The notes below the pieces were generated by a model. It did not search any database. It was not told the DNA's origin and saw only the letters and a list, made by a program, of their open reading frames with translations. The position numbers and the translations under genes are program-made. This document shows positions 23,864-32,283 of a stretch of 51,228 nucleotides of DNA, piece by piece (position 1 is the first letter of the stretch; each line of letters begins with the position of its first letter). This stretch comes from Deltaproteobacteria bacterium (lineage in GTDB: Bacteria; Desulfobacterota; GWC2-55-46): positions 1-51,228 of the forward strand of contig JACRET010000021.1 in the NCBI GenBank assembly GCA_016218105.1, in the 5' to 3' direction.

Positions 23864-25354
23864 ATGGAAAATTTTAAAAACCTCATAAACGGGAAATGGA
23901 CAGGCGCGGTATCGGGCAACACCCTGAAGAGCGTTAATCCAGCAAATTCCGACGAGATAGTAGGCACGGTGCCTGCTTCAGGAAGAGAGGATGTCGACAA
24001 TGCCGTTGATGCCGCGAGAAGGGCATTTCAGAAGTGGCGGCTGACCCCTGCCCCCAAGAGAGGAGAAATACTCTTCAAGGCGGCCGAGCTATTACATAAA
24101 AATAAAGAAGAGCTTGGCAGGCTCGTTACAAGGGAGATGGGCAAGGTCCTTCCCGAAGGCCTTGGGGATGTCCAGGAAGCTATCGACATGGCCTATTACA
24201 TGGCAGGTGAAGGCAGAAGGCTTTCGGGCGAGACCGTCTTTTCTGAGCTACCGGATAAGGACTGCAAGAGTATGCGCGTCCCACTGGGCGTCTTCGCGCT
24301 CATTACTCCGTGGAACTTCCCTACGGCGATACCCGCCTGGAAGATATTTCCGTCGATCATCAGCGGCAACACCGTCGTCTTTAAGCCCTCAAGCTATACC
24401 CCGGTATCGGCTGCCAGGCTTGTGGAGATTATAGTGGACGCCGGGGTGCCTGAAGGCGTTATTAACCTGGTCCACGGTGCCGGAGAGGATATAGGCGAAT
24501 ACCTGTCCACTCACCCCGGCATAGACGGCGTGTCCTTTACAGGCTCTACGGCGGTCGGCACGAAGCTCGCCAGGATATGCGGGGAGCTGGACAAGGAAAT
24601 ATCATGCGAGATGGGTGGTAAAAACCCGATAATAGTCATGGACGACGCCCGTCTTGACCTCGCGGTCGAGGGCGCTATATGGGGCGGGTTCGGCACAACA
24701 GGGCAGAGGTGCACGGCCGCATCCAGGGTCATAGTCCACAAAAAGATATATGACGAATTTCTGGAGCGCTTTACGGCGGCGGCAAAGAGACTGAGGCTTG
24801 GAGACGGGCTTAAACCGTCTACCGACGTCGGGCCTGTCATTAATGAACCCCAGATGAACAAGGTGTTGGGATATATTGAAATAGGAAAAAAGGAAGGGGC
24901 AAGGCTGATACTCGGCGGGAAGAGAAAAACTGACGGCGATCTTCAGAAGGGCTACTTCATAGAGCCAACCATATTTTCTGACGTAACGCCCGGGATGCGG
25001 ATAGCCAAAGAAGAGATCTTCGGCCCTGTTGTGGCCGTGATCAGGGCGGAAGACTTGTCTGACGCGATCGATATCGCTAACGCGGTCGAGTACGGCCTTT
25101 CCTCCTCAATATATACGCAGGACGTAAACAAAAGCGCTGTCGCGGAGCGCGACCTGGAGGCTGGGCTCGTATACATAAACGCCCCGACAATAGGCGCCGA
25201 GATACAGCTCCCGTTCGGCGGCACCAAAAAGAGCGGGCTTGGGCGCAAAGAGGCCGGCGGGAGGGGCGGCGCGCTCGATATGTTCACGAAATGGAAGGTC
25301 ATTTACAGGGACTTTAGCGGCAGGCTCCAGAAGGCGCAAATCGATAAAGATTAA
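23864..25354 (+). CDS. NAD(P)-dependent aldehyde dehydrogenase
   Basis: 496 residues, a complete ALDH. Visible are the PWNFP segment (oxyanion asparagine), KPSSYTP cofactor lysine, FTGSTAVG nucleotide loop, general base glutamate in CEMGGKNP, catalytic cysteine in GQRCTAASR and the EEIFGPV segment. Similarity is strongest to ketoglutaric-semialdehyde and succinate-semialdehyde-type enzymes; the exact aldehyde is not certain. The ATG at 23864 has GAGGGGG about 5 nt upstream. A proline dehydrogenase is encoded 6 kb downstream on the same strand, so a role as 1-pyrroline-5-carboxylate dehydrogenase is conceivable, but the active-site neighbourhood is not the usual GQKCSA form. Confidence 0.9.
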   Translation: MENFKNLINGKWTGAVSGNTLKSVNPANSDEIVGTVPASGREDVDNAVDAARRAFQKWRLTPAPKRGEILFKAAELLHKNKEELGRLVTREMGKVLPEGLGDVQEAIDMAYYMAGEGRRLSGETVFSELPDKDCKSMRVPLGVFALITPWNFPTAIPAWKIFPSIISGNTVVFKPSSYTPVSAARLVEIIVDAGVPEGVINLVHGAGEDIGEYLSTHPGIDGVSFTGSTAVGTKLARICGELDKEISCEMGGKNPIIVMDDARLDLAVEGAIWGGFGTTGQRCTAASRVIVHKKIYDEFLERFTAAAKRLRLGDGLKPSTDVGPVINEPQMNKVLGYIEIGKKEGARLILGGKRKTDGDLQKGYFIEPTIFSDVTPGMRIAKEEIFGPVVAVIRAEDLSDAIDIANAVEYGLSSSIYTQDVNKSAVAERDLEAGLVYINAPTIGAEIQLPFGGTKKSGLGRKEAGGRGGALDMFTKWKVIYRDFSGRLQKAQIDKD

Positions 25355-25492
25355 CAGAGGAAAAGCCTCAGGCCTTTCTGAAATTGGTAAATTCTTTAAA
25401 ACTAGGGCTGTAATTTCCTCCCCCATTTTGATATAATCCGCTCTCCAGGGGATGGCCGTACCTCAAAAAATCAAAACTCAAGGAGGAAATAA

Positions 25493-25981
25493 ATGGACCC
25501 AGTGCATTTTACCGGTAAAGAGGTCCTCGCTATGGCTGTAAGGATCGAGGAGAACGGGCTTAAGTTTTATACCGACGCCGGAAAAGAATCTAAAAATAAG
25601 GACATCAAGGCCCTCTTTAAGACACTCGCCGAAGAGGAAGGCCACCATATAAAAGTATTTCAGGACTTGAAAAAACTCCTTGGGACCGAGGCCGCTGCGG
25701 AAGAATTCGACTCTTCAGCCGAAGACGCCGCCCTGTACCTTAAGGCCCTCGCCGACACAGAGGTCTTTACAAGCCCCTCTGGCGGAAAGAAGCTTGGCCG
25801 TGAAGCTGGAAGCGAAGAAGAGGTATTGAACATCGCCATAGGGATGGAAAAGGACTCGATACTTTTCTATTACGAGATCCAACGGATGATAAGGGAAAAA
25901 GATAAGAAGGTCATAGAGGAGCTTATCGAGCAGGAGAAAGACCATCTCAGAAAGCTGACCGAGCTTAAGGCCGGCATCTAA
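25493..25981 (+). CDS. Rubrerythrin-like ferritin-fold protein
   Basis: 162 residues, four-helix-bundle type. Diiron ligand patterns are visible: E20 in RIEENGLKFY, E49/H52 in EEEGHH, a glutamate in GMEKDSILFYYEI and E/H in EQEKDHLRKL. There is no rubredoxin-like CxxC tail, so it belongs to the erythrin/YciF-like subgroup rather than to full rubrerythrin. Members use iron to remove peroxide or store iron in anaerobes. A strong AAGGAGG lies 6 nt before the ATG. It stands with other oxygen-stress functions in this window such as the flavodiiron protein, but not in an operon with them. Confidence 0.83.
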   Translation: MDPVHFTGKEVLAMAVRIEENGLKFYTDAGKESKNKDIKALFKTLAEEEGHHIKVFQDLKKLLGTEAAAEEFDSSAEDAALYLKALADTEVFTSPSGGKKLGREAGSEEEVLNIAIGMEKDSILFYYEIQRMIREKDKKVIEELIEQEKDHLRKLTELKAGI

Positions 25982-25986
25982 TCCCA

Positions 25987-26072
25987 AGAGGAATGAGGCG
26001 TACTTTGTCTGTACGCCGCAGTGACGAGCGTCGAAAACAACAAAGCAGATGGGCTTTTTCAGCAGCCTGTTA
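25987..26072. repeat. CAGG-type repeat, partial copy
   Basis: Contains GAATGAGGCGTACTTTGTC, GTACGCCGCAGTGACGAGCG and the terminal CTTTTTCAGCAGCCTG (TTAA follows). It begins right after the ferritin-like gene and ends beside the ribosome site of the zinc-ribbon gene. Confidence 0.8.
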
Positions 26073-26083
26073 AAGGAGCGTCC

Positions 26084-26332
26084 ATGACACAGTACGTAAA
26101 GACCTATTCATGCCCCAACTGCGGCGCCCTCGCCAGCGGCAGGGGCCACCTTTGCCACCCAAGGACCGACGGGCTTCCGTTTAACTGCGAATTTTGCGGA
26201 AAATCAGTAGATGACTCAAGGCACGTCTGCACGCCGATGCTGGAGAAGATGGAATACACTTGCAGAAAGTGCGGAAGGCTTGCCATATACGACTCGCTGC
26301 TCTGCGACCCCACTCCGATAGACGGGGATTAG
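26084..26332 (+). CDS. Small cysteine-rich zinc-ribbon protein
   Basis: 82 residues carrying CPNC (10-13), HLC-HP, CEFC, HVC, CRKC and LLC. The spacing suits two or three zinc ribbons or knuckles. No other domain, signal or membrane segment is present. The ATG at 26084 follows AAAGGAG by 6 nt; upstream in-frame codons are repeat sequence. The aminotransferase gene starts 15 nt after its stop, so the two are probably cotranscribed. The function is unknown; small ribbons of this kind often bind nucleic acid or act as metal chaperones. Confidence 0.75.
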   Translation: MTQYVKTYSCPNCGALASGRGHLCHPRTDGLPFNCEFCGKSVDDSRHVCTPMLEKMEYTCRKCGRLAIYDSLLCDPTPIDGD

Positions 26333-26347
26333 CTCAGGGAAGGCTTC

Positions 26348-27619
26348 ATGAAAAACGATGTTATAAAAAGGGCCAGGAGACACCTGACCCCTGCCCTGGT
26401 GTTCCATACGGATATCGTAGTGAAGAAGGCTTCGGGTATCTATGTCGAGGCTGAGGACGGGCAGACCTATGTGGATTTCACAGCCGGCCTCGCTACCGCC
26501 AACCTGGGCCATTGCCCCGCGGAGGTGGTTTCCGCCGCCAGGGCCCAGATGGATAAGCTTATCCACTCCGGATGCATCTTCTACTACGAATCAGAGGCCG
26601 CGCTTTCGGAGAGATTGGCCAGTATCGCCCCGAAGGGGATCGATATGTTTTTCTTCTCGAATAGCGGCTCCGAGGCGGTCGAGGGGGCGATAAAGCTCGC
26701 CCGCTTTTATACGGGCAGGCAGGGCATCATCTCATTCATGGGGGGGTTTCACGGGCGCACCTTCGGGGCATTGACGCTTACGACCTCATCGGTACGCTAC
26801 AGGAGGAAGTACTTCCCGCTCCTCCCGTCCGTTTTCCACTCCCCCTACCCTTATTGTTACCGCTGCCCGATGGGGCAAGAGGTAAATACCTGTTCCGTGG
26901 ATTGCGTCCAGTACCTTGAGCGCATATTCAAATACCAGACGCCCGCTGAAGAGGTCGCGGCAGTGATCATAGAGCCCGTGCTCGGCGAAGGCGGCTACAT
27001 AGTCCCGCCGCACAAGTTCGTTAAAAGGCTGAGTGAGCTTTGCAGGAGCGAAGGCATACTTATCATAGCCGACGAGGTCCAGTCAGGTTTCGGGCGCACC
27101 GGAAAATGGTTCGCCTCCGAACACCTCGGCCTTAAGCCCGACATCATGACGATGGCCAAGGGCATCGCCTCGGGTTTTCCCCTGAGCGCGGTAGGGTCTA
27201 CAAAAAAGATAATGTCAAAGTGGACGCCCGGCGCTCATGGGACGACTTTCGGAGGCAACCCCGTTTCCTGCGCAGCCGCCTCAGCCACTATCGACAAAAT
27301 CGAAAGAGATAATGTCCTTGTAAATGCGGAGCGTATGGGAGGGTACGCCCTTAAGCGCCTCCGCGAAATGAAAGAGAGGCATCCCTCTATCGGGGATGTC
27401 CGCGGGCTTGGGCTGATGATAGGGGTAGAGTTCACGAAAAAAGACGGTACCCCGGACAAGGAAACGCTCCTTCGCGTGATGAAGCGCTGCTTGAGAAAAG
27501 GTCTTATAATAATCGAATGCGGGGTCGACAAGAACGTCGCCCGGCTGATGCCCCCTCTCATCATCAGGAAAGAGGAGATGGAAAAGGCCCTCGATATATT
27601 TGAGGAGGCGCTTGGTTGA
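26348..27619 (+). CDS. Class III PLP aminotransferase (GabT/ArgD-like)
   Basis: 423 residues with the fold type I aminotransferase layout: DFTAGLATANLGHCP near the N-terminus, SNSGSEAVEGAIKLAR (PLP phosphate site), GGFHGRTFGALTLTTS, the EPVLGEGGYI segment, DEVQSGFGRTGKWFA (aspartate to PLP nitrogen) and the Schiff-base lysine in MTMAKGIASGFPLSA. A cysteine-rich insert (CYRCPMGQEVNTCSVDC) is typical of a subgroup annotated as 4-aminobutyrate or ornithine-type aminotransferases. The precise amino donor cannot be told. Its TGA overlaps the TTG start of the next gene. Confidence 0.9.
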   Translation: MKNDVIKRARRHLTPALVFHTDIVVKKASGIYVEAEDGQTYVDFTAGLATANLGHCPAEVVSAARAQMDKLIHSGCIFYYESEAALSERLASIAPKGIDMFFFSNSGSEAVEGAIKLARFYTGRQGIISFMGGFHGRTFGALTLTTSSVRYRRKYFPLLPSVFHSPYPYCYRCPMGQEVNTCSVDCVQYLERIFKYQTPAEEVAAVIIEPVLGEGGYIVPPHKFVKRLSELCRSEGILIIADEVQSGFGRTGKWFASEHLGLKPDIMTMAKGIASGFPLSAVGSTKKIMSKWTPGAHGTTFGGNPVSCAAASATIDKIERDNVLVNAERMGGYALKRLREMKERHPSIGDVRGLGLMIGVEFTKKDGTPDKETLLRVMKRCLRKGLIIIECGVDKNVARLMPPLIIRKEEMEKALDIFEEALG

Positions 27620-29790
27620 GTAAGTTTCAAAAACCCCTCGTAATCTTCATATCTATTTCGGTGCTTGCGATCTTTTTTCTTCAGCTGGATTCACTTTTCG
27701 CGGGCAGGATACCCAGGATACCGTCGATACAGTCAGCGGCAAATTTATTCAGCCTCGTCGGGGACGGTTTTTTTCTCCTGGGGGTCGCGGCGGTACTTTA
27801 TATCAGCGGGGCGGCTTTAAAGAAGACCAGCCTTAAGCTCGCCGCGAGGGAGAGCGCGTTCTCTATCGCGCTCGGCGGGGTTATCGTCCATTTGTTAAAG
27901 GCCTCGTTCGAACGCCCGCGCATAGCGCACGGGGCCGGCTCGGTTATAAAGCTACTGGAGAATCCGGCTCTATTCGACCTTACGGGTAAATTCAACTCAT
28001 TCCCGTCCGGCCATGCTACAGCGGGGTTCGCGGTCGCGTACGTCCTTTCAAAAAGATACCCACGGTTAAGCGTATTTTTCTATCTCATCGCCCTCCTCAT
28101 CGCGGCGTCCAGGGTATGGCTCGGCTCGCATTACCCGACGGACGTGCTCGCCGGGGCCTTTGCCGGGATATGCGCCGGATACCTTATTGTGAATAAAACA
28201 AAGGCCCGCGAAAAGTGGCTCATAGCCGGGCTTAGTATCTTGATAATCTTCATGTCTTTCTTCAAGAGCGGCGGTTTCCTGCTGTTCGACGTCGATGAGG
28301 CGGTCTTTTCAGAGGCCTCCCGCGAGATGGTGGAGACCGGAGACTTCATTACGCCAACTTACAACTACGAGCCCAGGTACGACAAACCTATACTCTTTTA
28401 CTGGTTCATGTCCATAGCCTTTAAGCTCTTCGGCGTTACGGAGTTCGGCGCGAGGTTTACCTCAGGGCTCTTTGGAACCTTCCTCGTGTTCATGACGTTT
28501 CTTTTCGTCAGGCATCTTAAGGGCAATATACCCGCGTTTTTCGCGGCGCTCGCGCTCCTTCTAAACATTGAGTTTTTTATCTACAGCCATTCCGCGGTCA
28601 CGGACATGACGCTCGCCCTGTTTATAACGGCGTCTTTATTCTCCTTCTTCCTGGCTTTCAGGGAAGGGGGCCGGCACTGGCATATGTTATTCTGGGCATT
28701 TTCCGCGCTTGCTGTCCTTACCAAGGGGGTCATAGGCGTATTATTCCCAGTCACAATAGGTTTTGTCTTCCTCCTCCTCTCAAAAGAGCTTTCAAAGGCG
28801 CGTCCATTCCTTAAGCCGTCTTACATAGGGCTATTCCTTCTTATCTCCGCCCCGTGGTTTGCGGTGCAGTTTTATATCAACGGATGGGACTTCTTTAACG
28901 CGTTCATCGTAAAACACCACATCCAGAGATACTCGGATGTCATCTCCAGCCACAGCGGGCCTTTCTATTACTATGTCGGAGTGCTCCTTATAGGATTCTT
29001 CCCGTGGGTCGCTTTTCTGCCTTCGGCTGTCTACAAGGGTTTAAAGGAGAGGCTTGACGGAAACTCCGCCCTCTATCTGTTTACGGCCATATGGTTCCTG
29101 TTCGTATTGATATTTTTCTCCGCGGCAAAGACAAAGCTCCCTAACTATATCTTCCCGCTTTTCCCTCCGGCTGGCATAGCCGCCGGGCTAGTTGTTTCCG
29201 GAATCATCGAGCGCGGCGGAAAAAAACTCGGGATTATTTTGCTGATCATATTATCCCTTCTATTCGCCGCCGCAGCCTTCATGACACCTTCGATGGATAT
29301 AAAGATGGACGTAGCGCTGCCGGCGGGGTATTTATATTTCCTTGGGGCCATTTTTTTGGCGACGGTGGTCTTCTCCGCCGCGGCTCTGGCGAGGCCCCTG
29401 CACTCCTTTGTTGTTATCTCGGCCCTCTCGGTTGTCCTTATTGTTTCACTTCGCTTATACGCAATTCCTCCGCTCAATATATATCTGCAAAAGACGCTCC
29501 ATGACTACGCGAGGTACGCCAGAAACCTGAACAGTGACGACACGTTCGCGTCTTACGAGATCAACAAACCCTCTCTAGCGTTCTATGCCGGAAGAAAGGT
29601 GGCAAAGATAGAAAAGACCAACGCCTGCAATATAAAAGAGTACGCAAAAAAAGGAGATCTACTCGTAATAACCACCCCTAACCATTATGCCAAGATAGAG
29701 GAATTAAAGGCCTTAAAGGTAATCGATCAAAGCGGGCATTACATCCTCCTCGGCAATGACTCGAAAAAAATGTCGCCGTTTGAAAGATAG
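27616..29790 (+). CDS. PAP2 phosphatase fused to ArnT-like glycosyltransferase
   Basis: 724 residues with two known enzyme modules in one chain. Residues 1-195 are a membrane PAP2 phosphatase with KASFERPR (95-102), PSGH (130-133) and SRVWLGSHYPTD (165-176). Residues 200-724 are a PMT/ArnT-type GT-C: FDVDEAVFSEASREMVETGD (catalytic Asp in the first external loop), YDKPILFYW, about ten further helices and a soluble C-terminus. ArnT adds aminoarabinose from undecaprenyl phosphate to lipid A, and PAP2 enzymes dephosphorylate lipid phosphates or pyrophosphates, so coupling of the two reactions is plausible. The start is TTG at 27616, overlapping the upstream stop (TTGA), with GAGGAGG placed 8 nt ahead. 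Confidence 0.88.
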   Translation: MSKFQKPLVIFISISVLAIFFLQLDSLFAGRIPRIPSIQSAANLFSLVGDGFFLLGVAAVLYISGAALKKTSLKLAARESAFSIALGGVIVHLLKASFERPRIAHGAGSVIKLLENPALFDLTGKFNSFPSGHATAGFAVAYVLSKRYPRLSVFFYLIALLIAASRVWLGSHYPTDVLAGAFAGICAGYLIVNKTKAREKWLIAGLSILIIFMSFFKSGGFLLFDVDEAVFSEASREMVETGDFITPTYNYEPRYDKPILFYWFMSIAFKLFGVTEFGARFTSGLFGTFLVFMTFLFVRHLKGNIPAFFAALALLLNIEFFIYSHSAVTDMTLALFITASLFSFFLAFREGGRHWHMLFWAFSALAVLTKGVIGVLFPVTIGFVFLLLSKELSKARPFLKPSYIGLFLLISAPWFAVQFYINGWDFFNAFIVKHHIQRYSDVISSHSGPFYYYVGVLLIGFFPWVAFLPSAVYKGLKERLDGNSALYLFTAIWFLFVLIFFSAAKTKLPNYIFPLFPPAGIAAGLVVSGIIERGGKKLGIILLIILSLLFAAAAFMTPSMDIKMDVALPAGYLYFLGAIFLATVVFSAAALARPLHSFVVISALSVVLIVSLRLYAIPPLNIYLQKTLHDYARYARNLNSDDTFASYEINKPSLAFYAGRKVAKIEKTNACNIKEYAKKGDLLVITTPNHYAKIEELKALKVIDQSGHYILLGNDSKKMSPFER

Positions 29791-29818
29791 CGGTCCACTC
29801 TAAAAAACAGGGAAAGTT

Positions 29819-31132
29819 ATGCGGAAAAAAGTCTTGATCATGGGCGCGGCAGGGCGCGACTTCCATAACTTCAACATGTGTTTCAGGGACAACCCCGAGT
29901 ACGAGGTCATTGCCTTTACCGCGGCGCAGATACCCTTCATCCACGGGCGCACCTATCCACCGTCGCTCTCCGGCGGACTCTATCCCAACGGCATCCCGAT
30001 CTTCCCCGAAGAAAAAATTTCAGAGCTTATAAAAAAAGAAGGCATAGACGAGGCGGTCTTTTCCTACAGCGACGTCTCGCACGAATATGTGATGCACAGG
30101 GCATCGTTGTGCGTCGCGCTTGGAGCGGACTTTACGCTTCTTGGTTCTTCCAGAACCATGCTTGTATCCAAGAAGCCCGTCATCTCGATATGCGCCGTAA
30201 GGACAGGGTCGGGCAAGAGCGGGGTCACAAGATTTGCGGCCAGAACAATCAGCGAGGCCGGCAGGAAGCCCATAGTCATTCGCCATCCCATGCCATACGG
30301 CGATTTGACGAAACAAGCGGTACAGAGGTTTAAAACACCGGAAGACATGAGAAGGGCCGAATGCACGATAGAGGAGATGGAGGAGTACGAGACCTTATTA
30401 AACGACGGCATAACGGTTTATGCGGGCGTTGATTACGGGGAGATACTTAAAAGGGCGGAAGCCGAAGCGGATGCCGTCATTTGGGACGGAGGCAATAACG
30501 ACCTGCCGTTCATAAAGCCAGACCTGGAAGTTGTGATCGCGGACCCGTTAAGGCCAGGGCATGAGAAGGAATACTTCCCCGGCGAATCAAACGTCCTGCG
30601 CGCTGGCATCGTCGTCATAAACAAGGCCAACAGCGCGATGCCGGAGCAGATAGAGCTCGTAAAGAGGAATATCCATTCGCTGAATCCCTCCGCGAGGGTC
30701 ATAAAGACGGCATCCTCAGTCAGAGTAGACCCAATGATAAAGGGGATGAAAGTCCTCGTGATAGAGGATGGGCCGACGCTTACTCACGGCGGGATGAGTT
30801 ACGGGGCGGGCATAGCCGCGGCAAGGAAGTACGGCGCAGCCCCCGTGGATGTCAGGCCGTACGCCGTGGGAACCATAAAAGAGGCTCTGTCCACATACCC
30901 GAAGCTTGAGAACCTGCTTCCCGCCATGGGATATTCGAAAACACAGATAAAAGAGCTTGAGGAGACCATAAACGCGACCCCGTGCGACGCCGTCCTTATA
31001 GCCACGCCTGTAAACCTTTCGGATATAATAAAGATTAAAAGGCCCGCGTTCCGTGTAGATTATTTTATCGAAGACATGGAGTCGCCTGGGCTTAAGGAAG
31101 TAATTCTGGATTTCCTCAAGAGGGTCTTTTGA
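29819..31132 (+). CDS. Cyclic 2,3-diphosphoglycerate synthetase-like GTPase (COG2403 type)
   Basis: 437 residues. An N-terminal Rossmann-like domain (KVLIMGAAGRDFHNFN, YEVIAFTAAQIP) precedes a P-loop domain with Walker A AVRTGSGKSG at 126-135, a DGGNNDLPF segment and VVINKANSAM near a nucleotide-recognition loop. The C-terminal part has LVIEDGPTLTHGGMSYGAG. The overall pattern matches archaeal cyclic 2,3-diphosphoglycerate synthetase and its bacterial homologues of unproved function. The gene is translationally coupled to proline dehydrogenase: its TGA lies in a TTGA overlap. No thermophile compatible-solute context is seen, so the bacterial homologue may do another ligase-type reaction. Confidence 0.83.
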   Translation: MRKKVLIMGAAGRDFHNFNMCFRDNPEYEVIAFTAAQIPFIHGRTYPPSLSGGLYPNGIPIFPEEKISELIKKEGIDEAVFSYSDVSHEYVMHRASLCVALGADFTLLGSSRTMLVSKKPVISICAVRTGSGKSGVTRFAARTISEAGRKPIVIRHPMPYGDLTKQAVQRFKTPEDMRRAECTIEEMEEYETLLNDGITVYAGVDYGEILKRAEAEADAVIWDGGNNDLPFIKPDLEVVIADPLRPGHEKEYFPGESNVLRAGIVVINKANSAMPEQIELVKRNIHSLNPSARVIKTASSVRVDPMIKGMKVLVIEDGPTLTHGGMSYGAGIAAARKYGAAPVDVRPYAVGTIKEALSTYPKLENLLPAMGYSKTQIKELEETINATPCDAVLIATPVNLSDIIKIKRPAFRVDYFIEDMESPGLKEVILDFLKRVF

Positions 31133-31977
31133 AAGGCCTCCTCCTGTTACTCGCCAAAAGATACATAGCCGGCGCCGAAAGAAAAGACGCAATTGACGCG
31201 GCCCGCGGCCTTAACAGCCAAGGCATACTCGCCACCATCGATCACCTCGGCGAGAACATCAGGAACGAAACCGGGGCGGAGGAGTCCGTACGTGAATATA
31301 TCAGCCTCTTGGCGGAGATAAAGGAGGCAAGGGTTTCAGCGACGGTTTCCATGAAGCTAACCCACCTCGGACTGGACATATCGGAAGACCTTGCCTTTCG
31401 TAACGCGGAAACCATAATAAAGAAGGCTTCCGAATGCGCCAACTTCGTCTGGCTCGACATGGAAGGCTCACCATATACACAAAGGACTATAGAACTCTTT
31501 CTAAAGCTCCGTGCAAAATACACAAACGTGGGGATAGCCATACAGAGCTACCTCCTCCGGAGCGCGGGAGACATAAAAAGGCTTATAGAGTGTAACGCGA
31601 GCGTGAGGCTCGTTAAAGGGGCTTACAAGGAGCCGCCGGAGATAGCGTTTAAAGACAAAAACGATGTGGACAGGAATTTTGAGCTCCTTATGAAAGAGCT
31701 TTTGTCCAGAGGCGCGATGCCAGCCATAGCCACTCATGACGAAAGGCTTATAGGCGAGGCGGTCAAGCTTGTAAAGGAGCGAAATATCCCTGCCGGCAGA
31801 TTCGAGTTCCAGATGCTGCTGGGCATTAAAAGAAAGCTGCAAACAAAGCTCGCCGCCGAGGGCTACCGGATGCGGGTCTATATTCCGTACGGAAAAGACT
31901 GGCTGCCGTATACGATGAGAAGGCTAAGAGAGCGGAAAGAGAATATCTATTTTGTGGTGAGGAATATTTTTGATTAG
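31129..31977 (+). CDS. Proline dehydrogenase (PRODH)
   Basis: 282 residues, a monofunctional PRODH barrel. Family motifs are SMKLTHLGLDI, RLVKGAYKEP, IATHDERLI, FEFQMLLGI and the C-terminal YIPYGKDWLPYTMRRLRER that binds FAD and proline. It oxidises proline to 1-pyrroline-5-carboxylate and passes electrons to the quinone pool at the inner membrane. The start is TTG at 31129 in a TTGA overlap with the preceding GTPase stop, behind AGAGGG. No P5C dehydrogenase is directly attached; the aldehyde dehydrogenase at 23864 is the only local candidate. The TAG stop abuts the CAGG terminus of a repeat. Confidence 0.93.
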   Translation: MKGLLLLLAKRYIAGAERKDAIDAARGLNSQGILATIDHLGENIRNETGAEESVREYISLLAEIKEARVSATVSMKLTHLGLDISEDLAFRNAETIIKKASECANFVWLDMEGSPYTQRTIELFLKLRAKYTNVGIAIQSYLLRSAGDIKRLIECNASVRLVKGAYKEPPEIAFKDKNDVDRNFELLMKELLSRGAMPAIATHDERLIGEAVKLVKERNIPAGRFEFQMLLGIKRKLQTKLAAEGYRMRVYIPYGKDWLPYTMRRLRERKENIYFVVRNIFD

Positions 31978-32112
31978 CAGGTTGCGGGAACTCAAACAGA
32001 TGTCATTGCGAGCGAAGCGATATCGTATTTAATCCCCCTCACCCAGCCTCTCCCCAAATGGGGAGAGGGGCTTCTTCTCTGTAGGGCCCGTTCGAAGAAC
32101 GGGCCGGGATGT
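31978..32112. repeat. Composite intergenic repeat (terminus + A, B, C)
   Basis: Begins CAGGTTGCGGGAA right after the PRODH stop. Then come module A (TGTCATTGCGAGCGAAGCGA), module B (CCCCCTCACCCAGCCTCTCC and GGGGAGAGGGGC) and module C (GGGCCCGTTC, loop, GAACGGGCC). A separate strong hairpin (CCCCGCAG, CAGG loop, CTGCGGGG) follows at 32126-32145. Confidence 0.82.
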
Positions 32113-32183
32113 GAAAATTAAAGCTCCCCGCAGCAGGCTGCGGGGAATGCGCTCGCTATGCATATTCAGCATTGACGCGGTCT

Positions 32184-32214
32184 AAAAAAAAAGCTCAAGC
32201 GGTTTTGCTTGAGC
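32184..32214 (-). terminator. Rho-independent terminator of the moaD-moaE-mog operon
   Basis: On the minus strand GCTCAAGC, loop of 6, GCTTGAGC and then nine Ts (complement of 32184-32192). It lies about 70 nt beyond the mog stop and ends the long rplU-to-mog gene run. Confidence 0.85.
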
Positions 32215-32283
32215 CGTCATTCAACATCTTTATAAAGCCGATTGGATACCCAGGGCTTTAGACCAGGGAGGTCATAATCCTTA

